From positions 9,416 through 49,301 of the forward strand of contig MEWF01000014.1 in NCBI GenBank assembly GCA_001773255.1: DNA of 39,886 nucleotides, read 5' to 3'. The DNA comes from a candidate division WWE3 bacterium RIFOXYC2_FULL_42_13. GTDB lineage: Bacteria > Patescibacteriota > WWE3 > UBA101185 > UBA10185. The position numbers and the translations under genes are program-made. Of the stretch, positions 17,499 to 23,297 are shown piece by piece (positions within the stretch are counted from its first letter, which is position 1; each line of letters starts with the position of its first letter). The notes below the pieces were generated by a model. It was not told where the DNA came from, did no database searches, and was given only the letters and a program-made list of their open reading frames with translations.

Positions 17499-17885
17499 AT
17501 GCCGAGAATCAAGGGTGTAGACATACCGGGAGAAAAAAGAATAGAAGCATCTTTAAGGTATATCTACGGTATTGGTCCAACCATATCTAAGAAAGTACTT
17601 GAGAAATCGGGTATAAATCCCGACACCAGGGCTAAAAATCTTACCGACGAGGATGTTGCAAAAATAAACGCCGCAATAGCCTCCATGGAACTTCATGTCG
17701 AGGGAGAATTGAAAAGATTAGTTAACCAGAACATCAGACGTCTGCAGGAAGTAAAATCTTACAGAGGGCTTAGGCATCTGGCGGGACTTCCCGTAAGGGG
17801 ACAACGCACAAGAACTAATTCCCGTACGAGAAAAGGTAAGAGAAAGACTGTAGGCGGGCAGAAAAAGAAACTAGCTAAGAAGTAA
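17499..17885 (+). CDS. rpsM: 30S ribosomal protein uS13
   Basis: A 30S head protein that contacts the P-site tRNA and forms intersubunit bridges. The 128 residues start MPRIKGVDIPGEKRIEASL with the helix-two-turns-helix domain, and continue to YRGLRHLAGLPVRGQRTRTNSRTRKG and a basic C-terminal tail (KRKTVGGQKKKLAKK) that reaches toward tRNA. Length and motifs are typical. Confidence 0.98.
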   Translation: MPRIKGVDIPGEKRIEASLRYIYGIGPTISKKVLEKSGINPDTRAKNLTDEDVAKINAAIASMELHVEGELKRLVNQNIRRLQEVKSYRGLRHLAGLPVRGQRTRTNSRTRKGKRKTVGGQKKKLAKK

Positions 17886-17900
17886 TTTATCCGGATTTAT

Positions 17901-18290
17901 ATGGCACAAAAAACAACAAAAGGCAAAAAGAAAGAAAAAATAATAACACCGAGCGGTAGAGTATATATAACCGCAGGGATGAACAATACTATTATTACGG
18001 TGACCGATTCCGAAGGTAACACTTTGTTCACGGCCAGCTCAGGCAGTGCCGGATTCAAAGGATCAAGAAAATCAACTCCCTACGCATCTACAAAAGCAGC
18101 TGAGATAGCCGGCAACGCCGCCTCAAAAGCAGGCGTCAGGGACGTATCGGTCTACCTAAAAGGAGCCGGATTAGGCAGAATCTCATCTATTAAAGCTCTT
18201 AAAACAGTCGGTCTCAATGTAGTGTCAATTTCAGACCTCACCCCGATCCCTCACAACGGATGCAGGCCTGAGAAAAAGAGGAGAGTTTAA
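17901..18290 (+). CDS. rpsK: 30S ribosomal protein uS11
   Basis: A platform protein near the E site and the mRNA exit; 129 residues. Conserved segments include the Gly-rich turns around SSGSAGFKGSRKSTPYA and the C-terminal DLTPIPHNGCRPEKKRRV, which binds 16S rRNA. The N-terminal Lys-rich extension is short. It sits 15 bp after rpsM and 5 bp before rpsD in the alpha-operon order. Confidence 0.98.
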   Translation: MAQKTTKGKKKEKIITPSGRVYITAGMNNTIITVTDSEGNTLFTASSGSAGFKGSRKSTPYASTKAAEIAGNAASKAGVRDVSVYLKGAGLGRISSIKALKTVGLNVVSISDLTPIPHNGCRPEKKRRV

Positions 18291-18295
18291 CGCTT

Positions 18296-18898
18296 ATGGC
18301 AAGATATACAGGACCAAAGTGTAGGTTATGCAGAAGAGAGGGTGTAAAACTGTACTTAAAAGGTTCAAGATGCGAGTCCGATAAGTGCGCGATAGCAAAA
18401 AAGGCCCAAGCTCCGGGACAACACGGAACCAGAAGAAAATCCGTCTCAGAATACGGCAAACAGCTGAGAGAAAAGCAAAAAGCCAAGAGAATTTACGGAA
18501 TTCTTGAGAAACAGTTCAAGAACTACGTTAACAAGGCTTTATCCTCAAAAGGGGTATCGGGCGAAATTTTAATGCAGTTACTGGAATCAAGACTGGATAA
18601 CATGGTCTACAGAAGCGGATTCGCGGTTTCACGGGCACAGGCCAGACAATTCATAAGAAGAGGTTTATTTAATGTCAATGACCGGGAAGTAAATATCCCG
18701 TCAAGAACACTTAAGATCGGGGACGTAATAAAACCAATAAGCTTCGAAAAAATACATTTGAGAGAGGGCATTGTACTACCGGAGTGGCTTGAGGCGAATA
18801 TTAAAGAAAGGTATGTAAAATATTCGAGACTTCCTATGCCGGAAGACACTCAGGAAAAAGTAGATGTGCAGGCAATTATAGAATTTTATTCCAGGTAA
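18296..18898 (+). CDS. rpsD: 30S ribosomal protein uS4
   Basis: A primary 16S rRNA binder, helicase-like at the mRNA entry, and in many bacteria the autogenous repressor of the alpha operon; 200 residues. The N-terminal zinc finger is complete (Cys9, Cys12, Cys26, Cys31 in KCRLCRREG and RCESDKC), which is the metal-binding form. The S4 RNA-binding domain is at about residues 90-155 (LESRLDNMVYRSGFAVSRAQARQFIRRG). It is followed by rpoA after 18 bp. I could not identify the pseudoknot that S4 uses for feedback in E. coli. Confidence 0.98.
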   Translation: MARYTGPKCRLCRREGVKLYLKGSRCESDKCAIAKKAQAPGQHGTRRKSVSEYGKQLREKQKAKRIYGILEKQFKNYVNKALSSKGVSGEILMQLLESRLDNMVYRSGFAVSRAQARQFIRRGLFNVNDREVNIPSRTLKIGDVIKPISFEKIHLREGIVLPEWLEANIKERYVKYSRLPMPEDTQEKVDVQAIIEFYSR

Positions 18899-18916
18899 TT
18901 TTTAAAGGAGGAAACG

Positions 18917-19837
18917 ATGATAGTCAGTAAAGAAAATTTAAAAATAAACCCGATAAAGGAAAGCAACGAGACTAGCACTTACTCCGTTGAGCCTCTTCCT
19001 ACAGGGTTCGGGCATACGCTCGGAAATGCATTGAGACGTGTATTGTTAACGGAAATAGAAGGTGCCGCGGTAACCCAAATAAAAATTGCGGGTGCATCTC
19101 ACCAGTTTACGACACTTCCCGGTGTTAAGGAGGATGTGGTCCAACTTACACTGAACGTAAAAAAACTGAGATTTAAAATACACACGGACAATCCCGTCGT
19201 CGCCACACTTAAGAAAAAAGGCGCAGGACCTATAACTGCAAAAGATCTGGAAATACCATCGGATCTCGAAATAATGAACAAGGATCTTCATTTAGCCACT
19301 CTCGCGGACTCAAAAAGCGAGTTGAACATTGAACTTATTGTAGAACCCGGTGTCGGATATTCCCCCATGGAAGAAAGACAGACCTCCAAAGTTGGGGTGA
19401 TTGTGCTTGACTCTCTGTTCTCACCTGTTTTGAACGTGACCTACGCCGTAGAGCCCACAAGGTTCGGAGATAAGACAGATCTCGACAAGTTGCTTATCAC
19501 CGTGGAGACCGACGGAAGTGTCTCTCCTAAACAGGCACTTGTTAAAGCCTCAGGAATTCTTAAAGGGTACTATGAATCTTTTGAGAAATGGGAACTTGAA
19601 ACCGATAAAAGCATCGAACCCGAAGAAGAAAACGCCGCTTTAATAGACGTTGAAGACGTAGCGGTTGACGAACTCCCCCTTCAAACAAGAACTATCAACG
19701 CCCTGAAAAAACACGGCATAGATACTTTAAAACAATTGGCCAAGAAGTCAGACGATGAAATCGCCGACATCAAAAATCTCGGGGAAAAATCACTCGAGGA
19801 GATAAAGAAACTTCTCAAGAAGGAAGGACTCAGATAA
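18917..19837 (+). CDS. rpoA: DNA-directed RNA polymerase subunit alpha
   Basis: The assembly scaffold of RNA polymerase; 306 residues, both domains present. The N-terminal dimerisation domain shows GFGHTLGNALRRVLLTEIEGAAVTQIKI. After an acidic linker (about residues 235-248) the C-terminal domain (about 249-306) has the helix-hairpin-helix fold LPLQTRTINALKKHGIDTLKQLAKKS and NLGEKSLEEIKKLLKKEGL, which contacts UP elements and activators. It has the best Shine-Dalgarno of the operon, AAAGGAGG, 6 bases before the ATG. Confidence 0.98.
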   Translation: MIVSKENLKINPIKESNETSTYSVEPLPTGFGHTLGNALRRVLLTEIEGAAVTQIKIAGASHQFTTLPGVKEDVVQLTLNVKKLRFKIHTDNPVVATLKKKGAGPITAKDLEIPSDLEIMNKDLHLATLADSKSELNIELIVEPGVGYSPMEERQTSKVGVIVLDSLFSPVLNVTYAVEPTRFGDKTDLDKLLITVETDGSVSPKQALVKASGILKGYYESFEKWELETDKSIEPEEENAALIDVEDVAVDELPLQTRTINALKKHGIDTLKQLAKKSDDEIADIKNLGEKSLEEIKKLLKKEGLR

Positions 19838-19854
19838 GAAGGAGATCTTAGAAT

Positions 19855-20319
19855 ATGAGACACAGAGTAGCAAAGAAAAAAATGGGAAGACCCGAAGGAC
19901 ACAGAGGATCGCTCGAAAAAAATCTTGCTGTCAGCCTCATAATTCACGAGAAGATAGAGACCACGTTGGAAAAAGCCAAGTTTGTCAAACCTTTTGTTGA
20001 AAGAGTCATCACAAAAGCTAAAAAAGGCTTTTCCTCGTCCGACAAGATAATCGTGTTCAACACGGTAAAAGAACTTAGAAAAGCCATAGGCAATGAAGAA
20101 GCTATCAAGAAGCTTATGGATAATATCGCGGGTCGTTTTGAGAAAAGAGCCGGCGGTTACACAAGAATAATAAAGACCGGAAATAGGGACGGAGATAACG
20201 CTAATACGGCAAGAATTGAACTCTTACCGGCCGAGAAAAAGGCAGAAACTCCTAAAGTTGAAAAGAAAAAGTCAGTAAGCAAAAAGACAGAAAAGAAAGA
20301 AAAGAAAAATGATAAATAA
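19855..20319 (+). CDS. rplQ: 50S ribosomal protein bL17
   Basis: A large-subunit protein at the peptide exit side. Residues 1-115 are the conserved core (MRHRVAKKKMGRPEGHRGSL through GGYTRIIKTGNRDGDNANTARIELL). Residues about 120-154 form a Lys/Glu-rich tail absent from minimal bL17. A good AAGGAG Shine-Dalgarno precedes the start. The stop overlaps the rplM start region by 11 bp, which implies translational coupling. Confidence 0.97.
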   Translation: MRHRVAKKKMGRPEGHRGSLEKNLAVSLIIHEKIETTLEKAKFVKPFVERVITKAKKGFSSSDKIIVFNTVKELRKAIGNEEAIKKLMDNIAGRFEKRAGGYTRIIKTGNRDGDNANTARIELLPAEKKAETPKVEKKKSVSKKTEKKEKKNDK

Positions 20320-20731
20320 AACTACACCGGCTAAAAAAACGCAGAATAGAAAATGGTATTTCTACGATGCCACAAATAAAGTGCTGGGAATGTTGGCAGC
20401 CGATATTGCAAAAATCCTGATCGGTAAAAACAATCCTGAATTCTCACCTAATCAGAATACGGGCGGGATTGTTGTAGTTACCAATGCAGAAAAAATAGCG
20501 TTGACCGGCAACAAAATGAAAAAGAAGGTATACATGCACCACACAGGATTCCCCAAAGGTCTCAGAGAAGAAAAGATCGAGAAGATCCTCGAAAAGAATC
20601 CTACACAGATATTAGTAAAAGCCGTAACCGGAATGCTTCCAAAAAACAGATTACGAAGCGAAAGATTAACAAATTTGCACGTATACGCAGGCCCCGAACA
20701 TCCTCACAAGGCTCAGGAAACGGTAAAATAG
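20309..20731 (+). CDS. rplM: 50S ribosomal protein uL13
   Basis: An early assembly protein of the 50S subunit; 140 residues. Diagnostic segments are RKWYFYDATNKVLGMLAADIAKIL, KKVYMHHTGFPKGLREE and GMLPKNRLRSERLTNLHVYAGPEHPH. It is paired with rpsI as in nearly all bacteria. Its start lies inside the last codons of rplQ. Confidence 0.97.
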   Translation: MINKTTPAKKTQNRKWYFYDATNKVLGMLAADIAKILIGKNNPEFSPNQNTGGIVVVTNAEKIALTGNKMKKKVYMHHTGFPKGLREEKIEKILEKNPTQILVKAVTGMLPKNRLRSERLTNLHVYAGPEHPHKAQETVK

Positions 20732-20766
20732 GAGCATTTGAGAATACTCAAAAAGGTGAAATAAAT

Positions 20767-21201
20767 ATGGCAAAAGAAAAAGCACAGGAAAAGACAAAAA
20801 TAGAACCCAAATTCTTCGCAGGCACCGGCCGCAGAAAAACAGCGGTCGCCAGGGTATTTATGTGGGACGAAAAAGGGGATATTACGGTAAACGGCATGGA
20901 TATAAATGATTACTTTCCTTCAGAAAAAGAGCAGATAGCTTGGACAAGACCTTTTCACATACTCGGAGTCTCCCATCCGAAAGCCAAATTCAAGGCCAGC
21001 ATAAAAGTAGCGGGTTCCGGTAAATCGTCCCAGCTGGGAGCAGTAGCGCACGGAATTTCCGTTGCTCTCGCGCTAATGAACGAAGAATACTCCGTAATGC
21101 TACATAAACAGGGACTTATGACCAGAGACTCAAGAATGGTCGAAAGAAAGAAACCTAACCTGCACAAAGCAAGAAAAGCTTCGCAATATTCAAAGCGTTA
21201 A
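20767..21201 (+). CDS. rpsI: 30S ribosomal protein uS9
   Basis: A head protein whose C-terminal tail touches the P-site tRNA anticodon. The 144 residues include a charged N-terminal extension of about 15 residues, then FFAGTGRRKTAVARVFMW and the C-terminal GLMTRDSRMVERKKPNLHKARKASQYSKR, ending in the invariant SKR. An AAAGGTG Shine-Dalgarno lies about 8 bases upstream. Its 3' end overlaps the convergent XRE gene by 4 bp, and no terminator hairpin is visible there. Confidence 0.98.
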   Translation: MAKEKAQEKTKIEPKFFAGTGRRKTAVARVFMWDEKGDITVNGMDINDYFPSEKEQIAWTRPFHILGVSHPKAKFKASIKVAGSGKSSQLGAVAHGISVALALMNEEYSVMLHKQGLMTRDSRMVERKKPNLHKARKASQYSKR

Positions 21202-21473
21202 TTTTCGGCTAAAACTTTTTCCAGACTTTCTACAAAGGTTTTTATGGAGATTATTTGGTCCCGCAGCTTACACTTTTCTATTTTGTTCATGTAGAGTATC
21301 GGAGTTGAAAAAATTTCCGAAATCGCGTTGATTATTTTTTCCGGCGGTACTGCACGTCCGGTCTCGTAAGCTGAAACCGTCTTCCCTGAAACACCTATCT
21401 TTTTTCCAAACCTATATTGGGATAGTTTGAACGAACTGCGTATATCTCTTATCTTTACACCAATTTCGGACAT
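21198..21473 (-). CDS. Small XRE-family helix-turn-helix regulator
   Basis: A 91 residue DNA-binding protein. Residues about 6-60 are an HTH of the XRE/Cro type (IRDIRSSFKLSQYRFGKKIGVSGKTVSAYETGRAVPPEKI), in which LSQYRFGKKIGVS forms helices 2 and 3 and the YETGRAVPP loop follows. Residues about 62-91 look like an amphipathic helix suited to dimerisation. It is transcribed away from radC-tasA-sipW-clp. The 62 bp gap holds a 20 bp palindrome overlapping both promoters, so it probably represses itself and the facing operon. The layout recalls SinR of Bacillus; orthology is not claimed. Confidence 0.93.
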   Translation of the reverse strand: MSEIGVKIRDIRSSFKLSQYRFGKKIGVSGKTVSAYETGRAVPPEKIINAISEIFSTPILYMNKIEKCKLRDQIISIKTFVESLEKVLAEN

Positions 21474-21488
21474 ATATAGTGTGAGTAG

Positions 21489-21517
21489 AATTTAACATAT
21501 TGTAATGTACATTGCAA
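21489..21517 (-). promoter_or_regulatory. Promoter of the XRE regulator gene
   Basis: On the minus strand TTGCAA (21512-21517), 17 bp, then TAAATT (21489-21494) preceded by the extended TGT. The -10 ends 15 bases before the ATG. The -35 lies within the palindrome. Confidence 0.6.
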
Positions 21518-21518
21518 T
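21499..21518. promoter_or_regulatory. 20 bp near-perfect palindrome, probable XRE operator
   Basis: ATTGTAATGTACATTGCAAT pairs with its own complement at 9 of 10 arm positions. It lies between the XRE gene and radC. Each arm contains the -35 hexamer of one of the two divergent promoters, so a dimer bound here would shut both. That the XRE protein is the ligand is an inference from position and symmetry. Confidence 0.7.
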
Positions 21519-21528
21519 AACCTAGATT
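21500..21528 (+). promoter_or_regulatory. Promoter of radC-tasA-sipW, nearly leaderless
   Basis: TTGTAA (21500-21505), 17 bp, TAGATT (21523-21528), then 7 bases to the radC ATG. The transcript would start about one base before the start codon, and no Shine-Dalgarno is present. Confidence 0.6.
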
Positions 21529-21535
21529 ATATTCT

Positions 21536-22225
21536 ATGAATATTCTCTCATTACCTGAAGACGACAGACCCCGCGAGAAACTTTTGAGTTCGGGCCCGGG
21601 TACAATGTCGGACGCCGAACTGATTGCCATAATCCTTTCCAGCGGTGGAAAAGGACAATCTGTTCTTGAGCTATCCCAAAGTCTTATAAAGGAAGCGGAA
21701 ACGCTGACCGAACTTTTAAACTTCCCTATTCAAAAATTGATCGAACACAAAAACCTGGGCGAGGCCAAGGCGGTTAAACTTGCAGCGGTAAAAGAAATGG
21801 CAGCAAGGTACAACAACAAAAGTAAAGATATCGTCAGGATATCGGCACCCGGGGACGCGTACGACTATATCAAATCAAGCCTTTCAGGAAAAGAAACCGA
21901 ACATTTATATTTAATCACCCTTAACGCAAGAAATACCGTTATCAATAAAAATCTGATCTCGGTAGGTACCGTCAACGAAACTTTGATACACCCGAGAGAA
22001 ATAATAAAAGTAGCTGTAATGAACAACGCTGTTTCAATAATTTTGGTCCATAACCATCCGTCAGGAGAACCTTATCCGAGCTCTGAAGATATAAAAGTAA
22101 CCCAAAGGCTCGAAAGTGCCTGCAAGATTGTAGGAATCGGTTTTACCGATCACCTTATCGTGTGTGACAGCTCTTTTTCCAGCATGAGAGCACAAAATTT
22201 ATTGGGAGGGGGTGAAAAAAATTGA
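21536..22225 (+). CDS. radC: RadC family JAB-domain protein
   Basis: A 229 residue member of the RadC/UPF0758 family. The N-terminal helix-hairpin-helix portion reads DDRPREKLLSSGPGTMSDAELIAIIL (residues 7-32). The C-terminal JAB domain has the metal-binding motif VHNHPSGEPYPSSEDI with His, His and Asp at the expected spacing. The family name comes from a mis-assigned repair gene and its true function is unknown; the fold resembles deubiquitinase-like metalloproteases. It is the first gene of a plus-strand run and its TGA overlaps the TTG start of the TasA-like gene. Its promoter is shared with the palindrome. Confidence 0.95.
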   Translation: MNILSLPEDDRPREKLLSSGPGTMSDAELIAIILSSGGKGQSVLELSQSLIKEAETLTELLNFPIQKLIEHKNLGEAKAVKLAAVKEMAARYNNKSKDIVRISAPGDAYDYIKSSLSGKETEHLYLITLNARNTVINKNLISVGTVNETLIHPREIIKVAVMNNAVSIILVHNHPSGEPYPSSEDIKVTQRLESACKIVGIGFTDHLIVCDSSFSSMRAQNLLGGGEKN

Positions 22226-22815
22226 AATTAAACAAAAAAAGTTTGCCACTTTACTTGGCAGGACTCGGTATAGTAATCAGTTTGGTTGCGGGAGTAACCT
22301 TCGCAGCTTTCACCGACAAAGCAAAGGTAATGGGCTCAACATTTTCTGTAGGAAGTGCCGACCTTAGATTTTTAGAGGACATGCCCAAAGGTACAGATCC
22401 TACGAACCTTGTCGATGAGATTCCCGGTCCGACATTCGGAAATATCGGACAAACCTGGTCAGCTGACTACCCTGTTAAACTGATCAACAACGGAACTTCG
22501 GGCATTACGATAGCATCGCGCGCATACTACGAAACCGTAAACGACCCCGCCGAATTAAGATCCGACATTAACGTAGAAATTTTCGAGTGGAACGATGCCA
22601 ACGTCAACGGTGTACTGGATCCAGGAGAAGTAGGCATGAGCCTGGGCAAGAAAACAATATTAAAATGGAAAACCGAGGGTTTGGGGGTGGGACAAATTAA
22701 CCCGGGACAGGTTCGGGCCTTAGTGCTTAGGTTCTCCACGGAAAATTTAAGCAGCACAAAACAGGGCAAATCCGCCTTGTTCGATTTTGAGTTTGAATCC
22801 GCACAGATGTATTAG
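22222..22815 (+). CDS. TasA/camelysin-like exported protein
   Basis: A 197 residue secreted protein with a basic start, a hydrophobic stretch (about residues 9-29) and a signal-peptide end at TFAAFTDKA typical of SipW-dependent TasA/CalY proteins. The mature part is beta-rich with FGNIGQTWSADYPVKLINNGTSG near residues 72-94, as in biofilm fibre proteins. Residues 125-136 (DANVNGVLDPGE) make a complete EF-hand-type calcium loop. The start is TTG, overlapping the radC stop (TTGA), preceded by GGGAGGGGG as Shine-Dalgarno. The next gene is the matching signal peptidase. It may form surface fibres or pili for attachment; this is inferred from the family. Confidence 0.85.
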   Translation: MKLNKKSLPLYLAGLGIVISLVAGVTFAAFTDKAKVMGSTFSVGSADLRFLEDMPKGTDPTNLVDEIPGPTFGNIGQTWSADYPVKLINNGTSGITIASRAYYETVNDPAELRSDINVEIFEWNDANVNGVLDPGEVGMSLGKKTILKWKTEGLGVGQINPGQVRALVLRFSTENLSSTKQGKSALFDFEFESAQMY

Positions 22816-22832
22816 TTGATACAAGCGGGTTC

Positions 22833-22837
22833 GGAGG
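22833..22837 (+). promoter_or_regulatory. Shine-Dalgarno GGAGG before a possible AUC start of sipW
   Basis: GGAGG is followed after 4 bases by ATC at 22842, in frame with the signal peptidase. No ATG, GTG or TTG in the frame precedes the transmembrane segment, so this ribosome-binding site suggests a non-canonical start. Confidence 0.45.
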
Positions 22838-22841
22838 TAAC

Positions 22842-23285
22842 ATCACGGACAGGTACTACTTAAGCATACTTATATTTTTATTGGTGGGAACAGCCAGATT
22901 AGCCGGAGTTTCACTCTTTTACGTTGTCACGGGTTCCATGAAACCCGCCGCCGATAAGGGAGACGTGGTCATAACTGTACCTGTCCGCAAAATAAAAAAC
23001 GGAGATATAATCTCTTCCAAGCAAAACGGGGTTGTTACAACACACCGTGTCGTAGAAATCCGGAGATCCCCTGCCGGGGTATATTTTGAAACAAAAGGGG
23101 ACAACAACGAAAATGAAGATCCTTTTCCGGTCTCGGAAAGGGAAATATTAGGAAAGGTGGTCTTTATTGTTCCCTCCGGCCGAATATTCAACGAGAATTA
23201 TATTCCGGTTTTATATTGGCTTCTGGGGTATACATTCGGTTTATTCATTTACGAGATCCGTGTACAAAAGGCACCCCAAGTCTGA
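22842..23285 (+). CDS. SipW-type signal peptidase I (Ser-His type)
   Basis: A membrane signal peptidase of the ER/SipW class. The catalytic Ser is in VVTGSMKPAADKGD, and the general base is His in VVTTHRVVEI instead of the Lys of LepB. KGDNNENEDPFPV carries the conserved Asp. A second hydrophobic segment lies at the C-terminus (about 20 residues, VLYWLLGYTFGLFIYEI). The first in-frame standard start is TTG at 22881, which would cut the N-terminal membrane anchor. The frame is open upstream and an ATC at 22842 follows GGAGG, giving a full anchor (YYLSILIFLLVGTARLAG). It should process the TasA-like neighbour. Start uncertain; function fairly sure. Confidence 0.85.
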   Translation: MTDRYYLSILIFLLVGTARLAGVSLFYVVTGSMKPAADKGDVVITVPVRKIKNGDIISSKQNGVVTTHRVVEIRRSPAGVYFETKGDNNENEDPFPVSEREILGKVVFIVPSGRIFNENYIPVLYWLLGYTFGLFIYEIRVQKAPQV

Positions 23286-23291
23286 TATTCT
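23286..23291 (+). promoter_or_regulatory. Possible internal extended -10 before the Clp-like gene
   Basis: TGA-TATTCT overlaps the sipW stop and ends 6 bases before the ATG at 23298, the geometry of a leaderless transcript. No -35 is evident. The gene may equally be read from the radC promoter. Confidence 0.35.
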
Positions 23292-23297
23292 TATGTT

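Noticed and set aside
21198..21473. Toxin-antitoxin module (XRE antitoxin)
   Set aside because: No small partner gene is adjacent in the same operon; the neighbours are rpsI (convergent) and radC (divergent).
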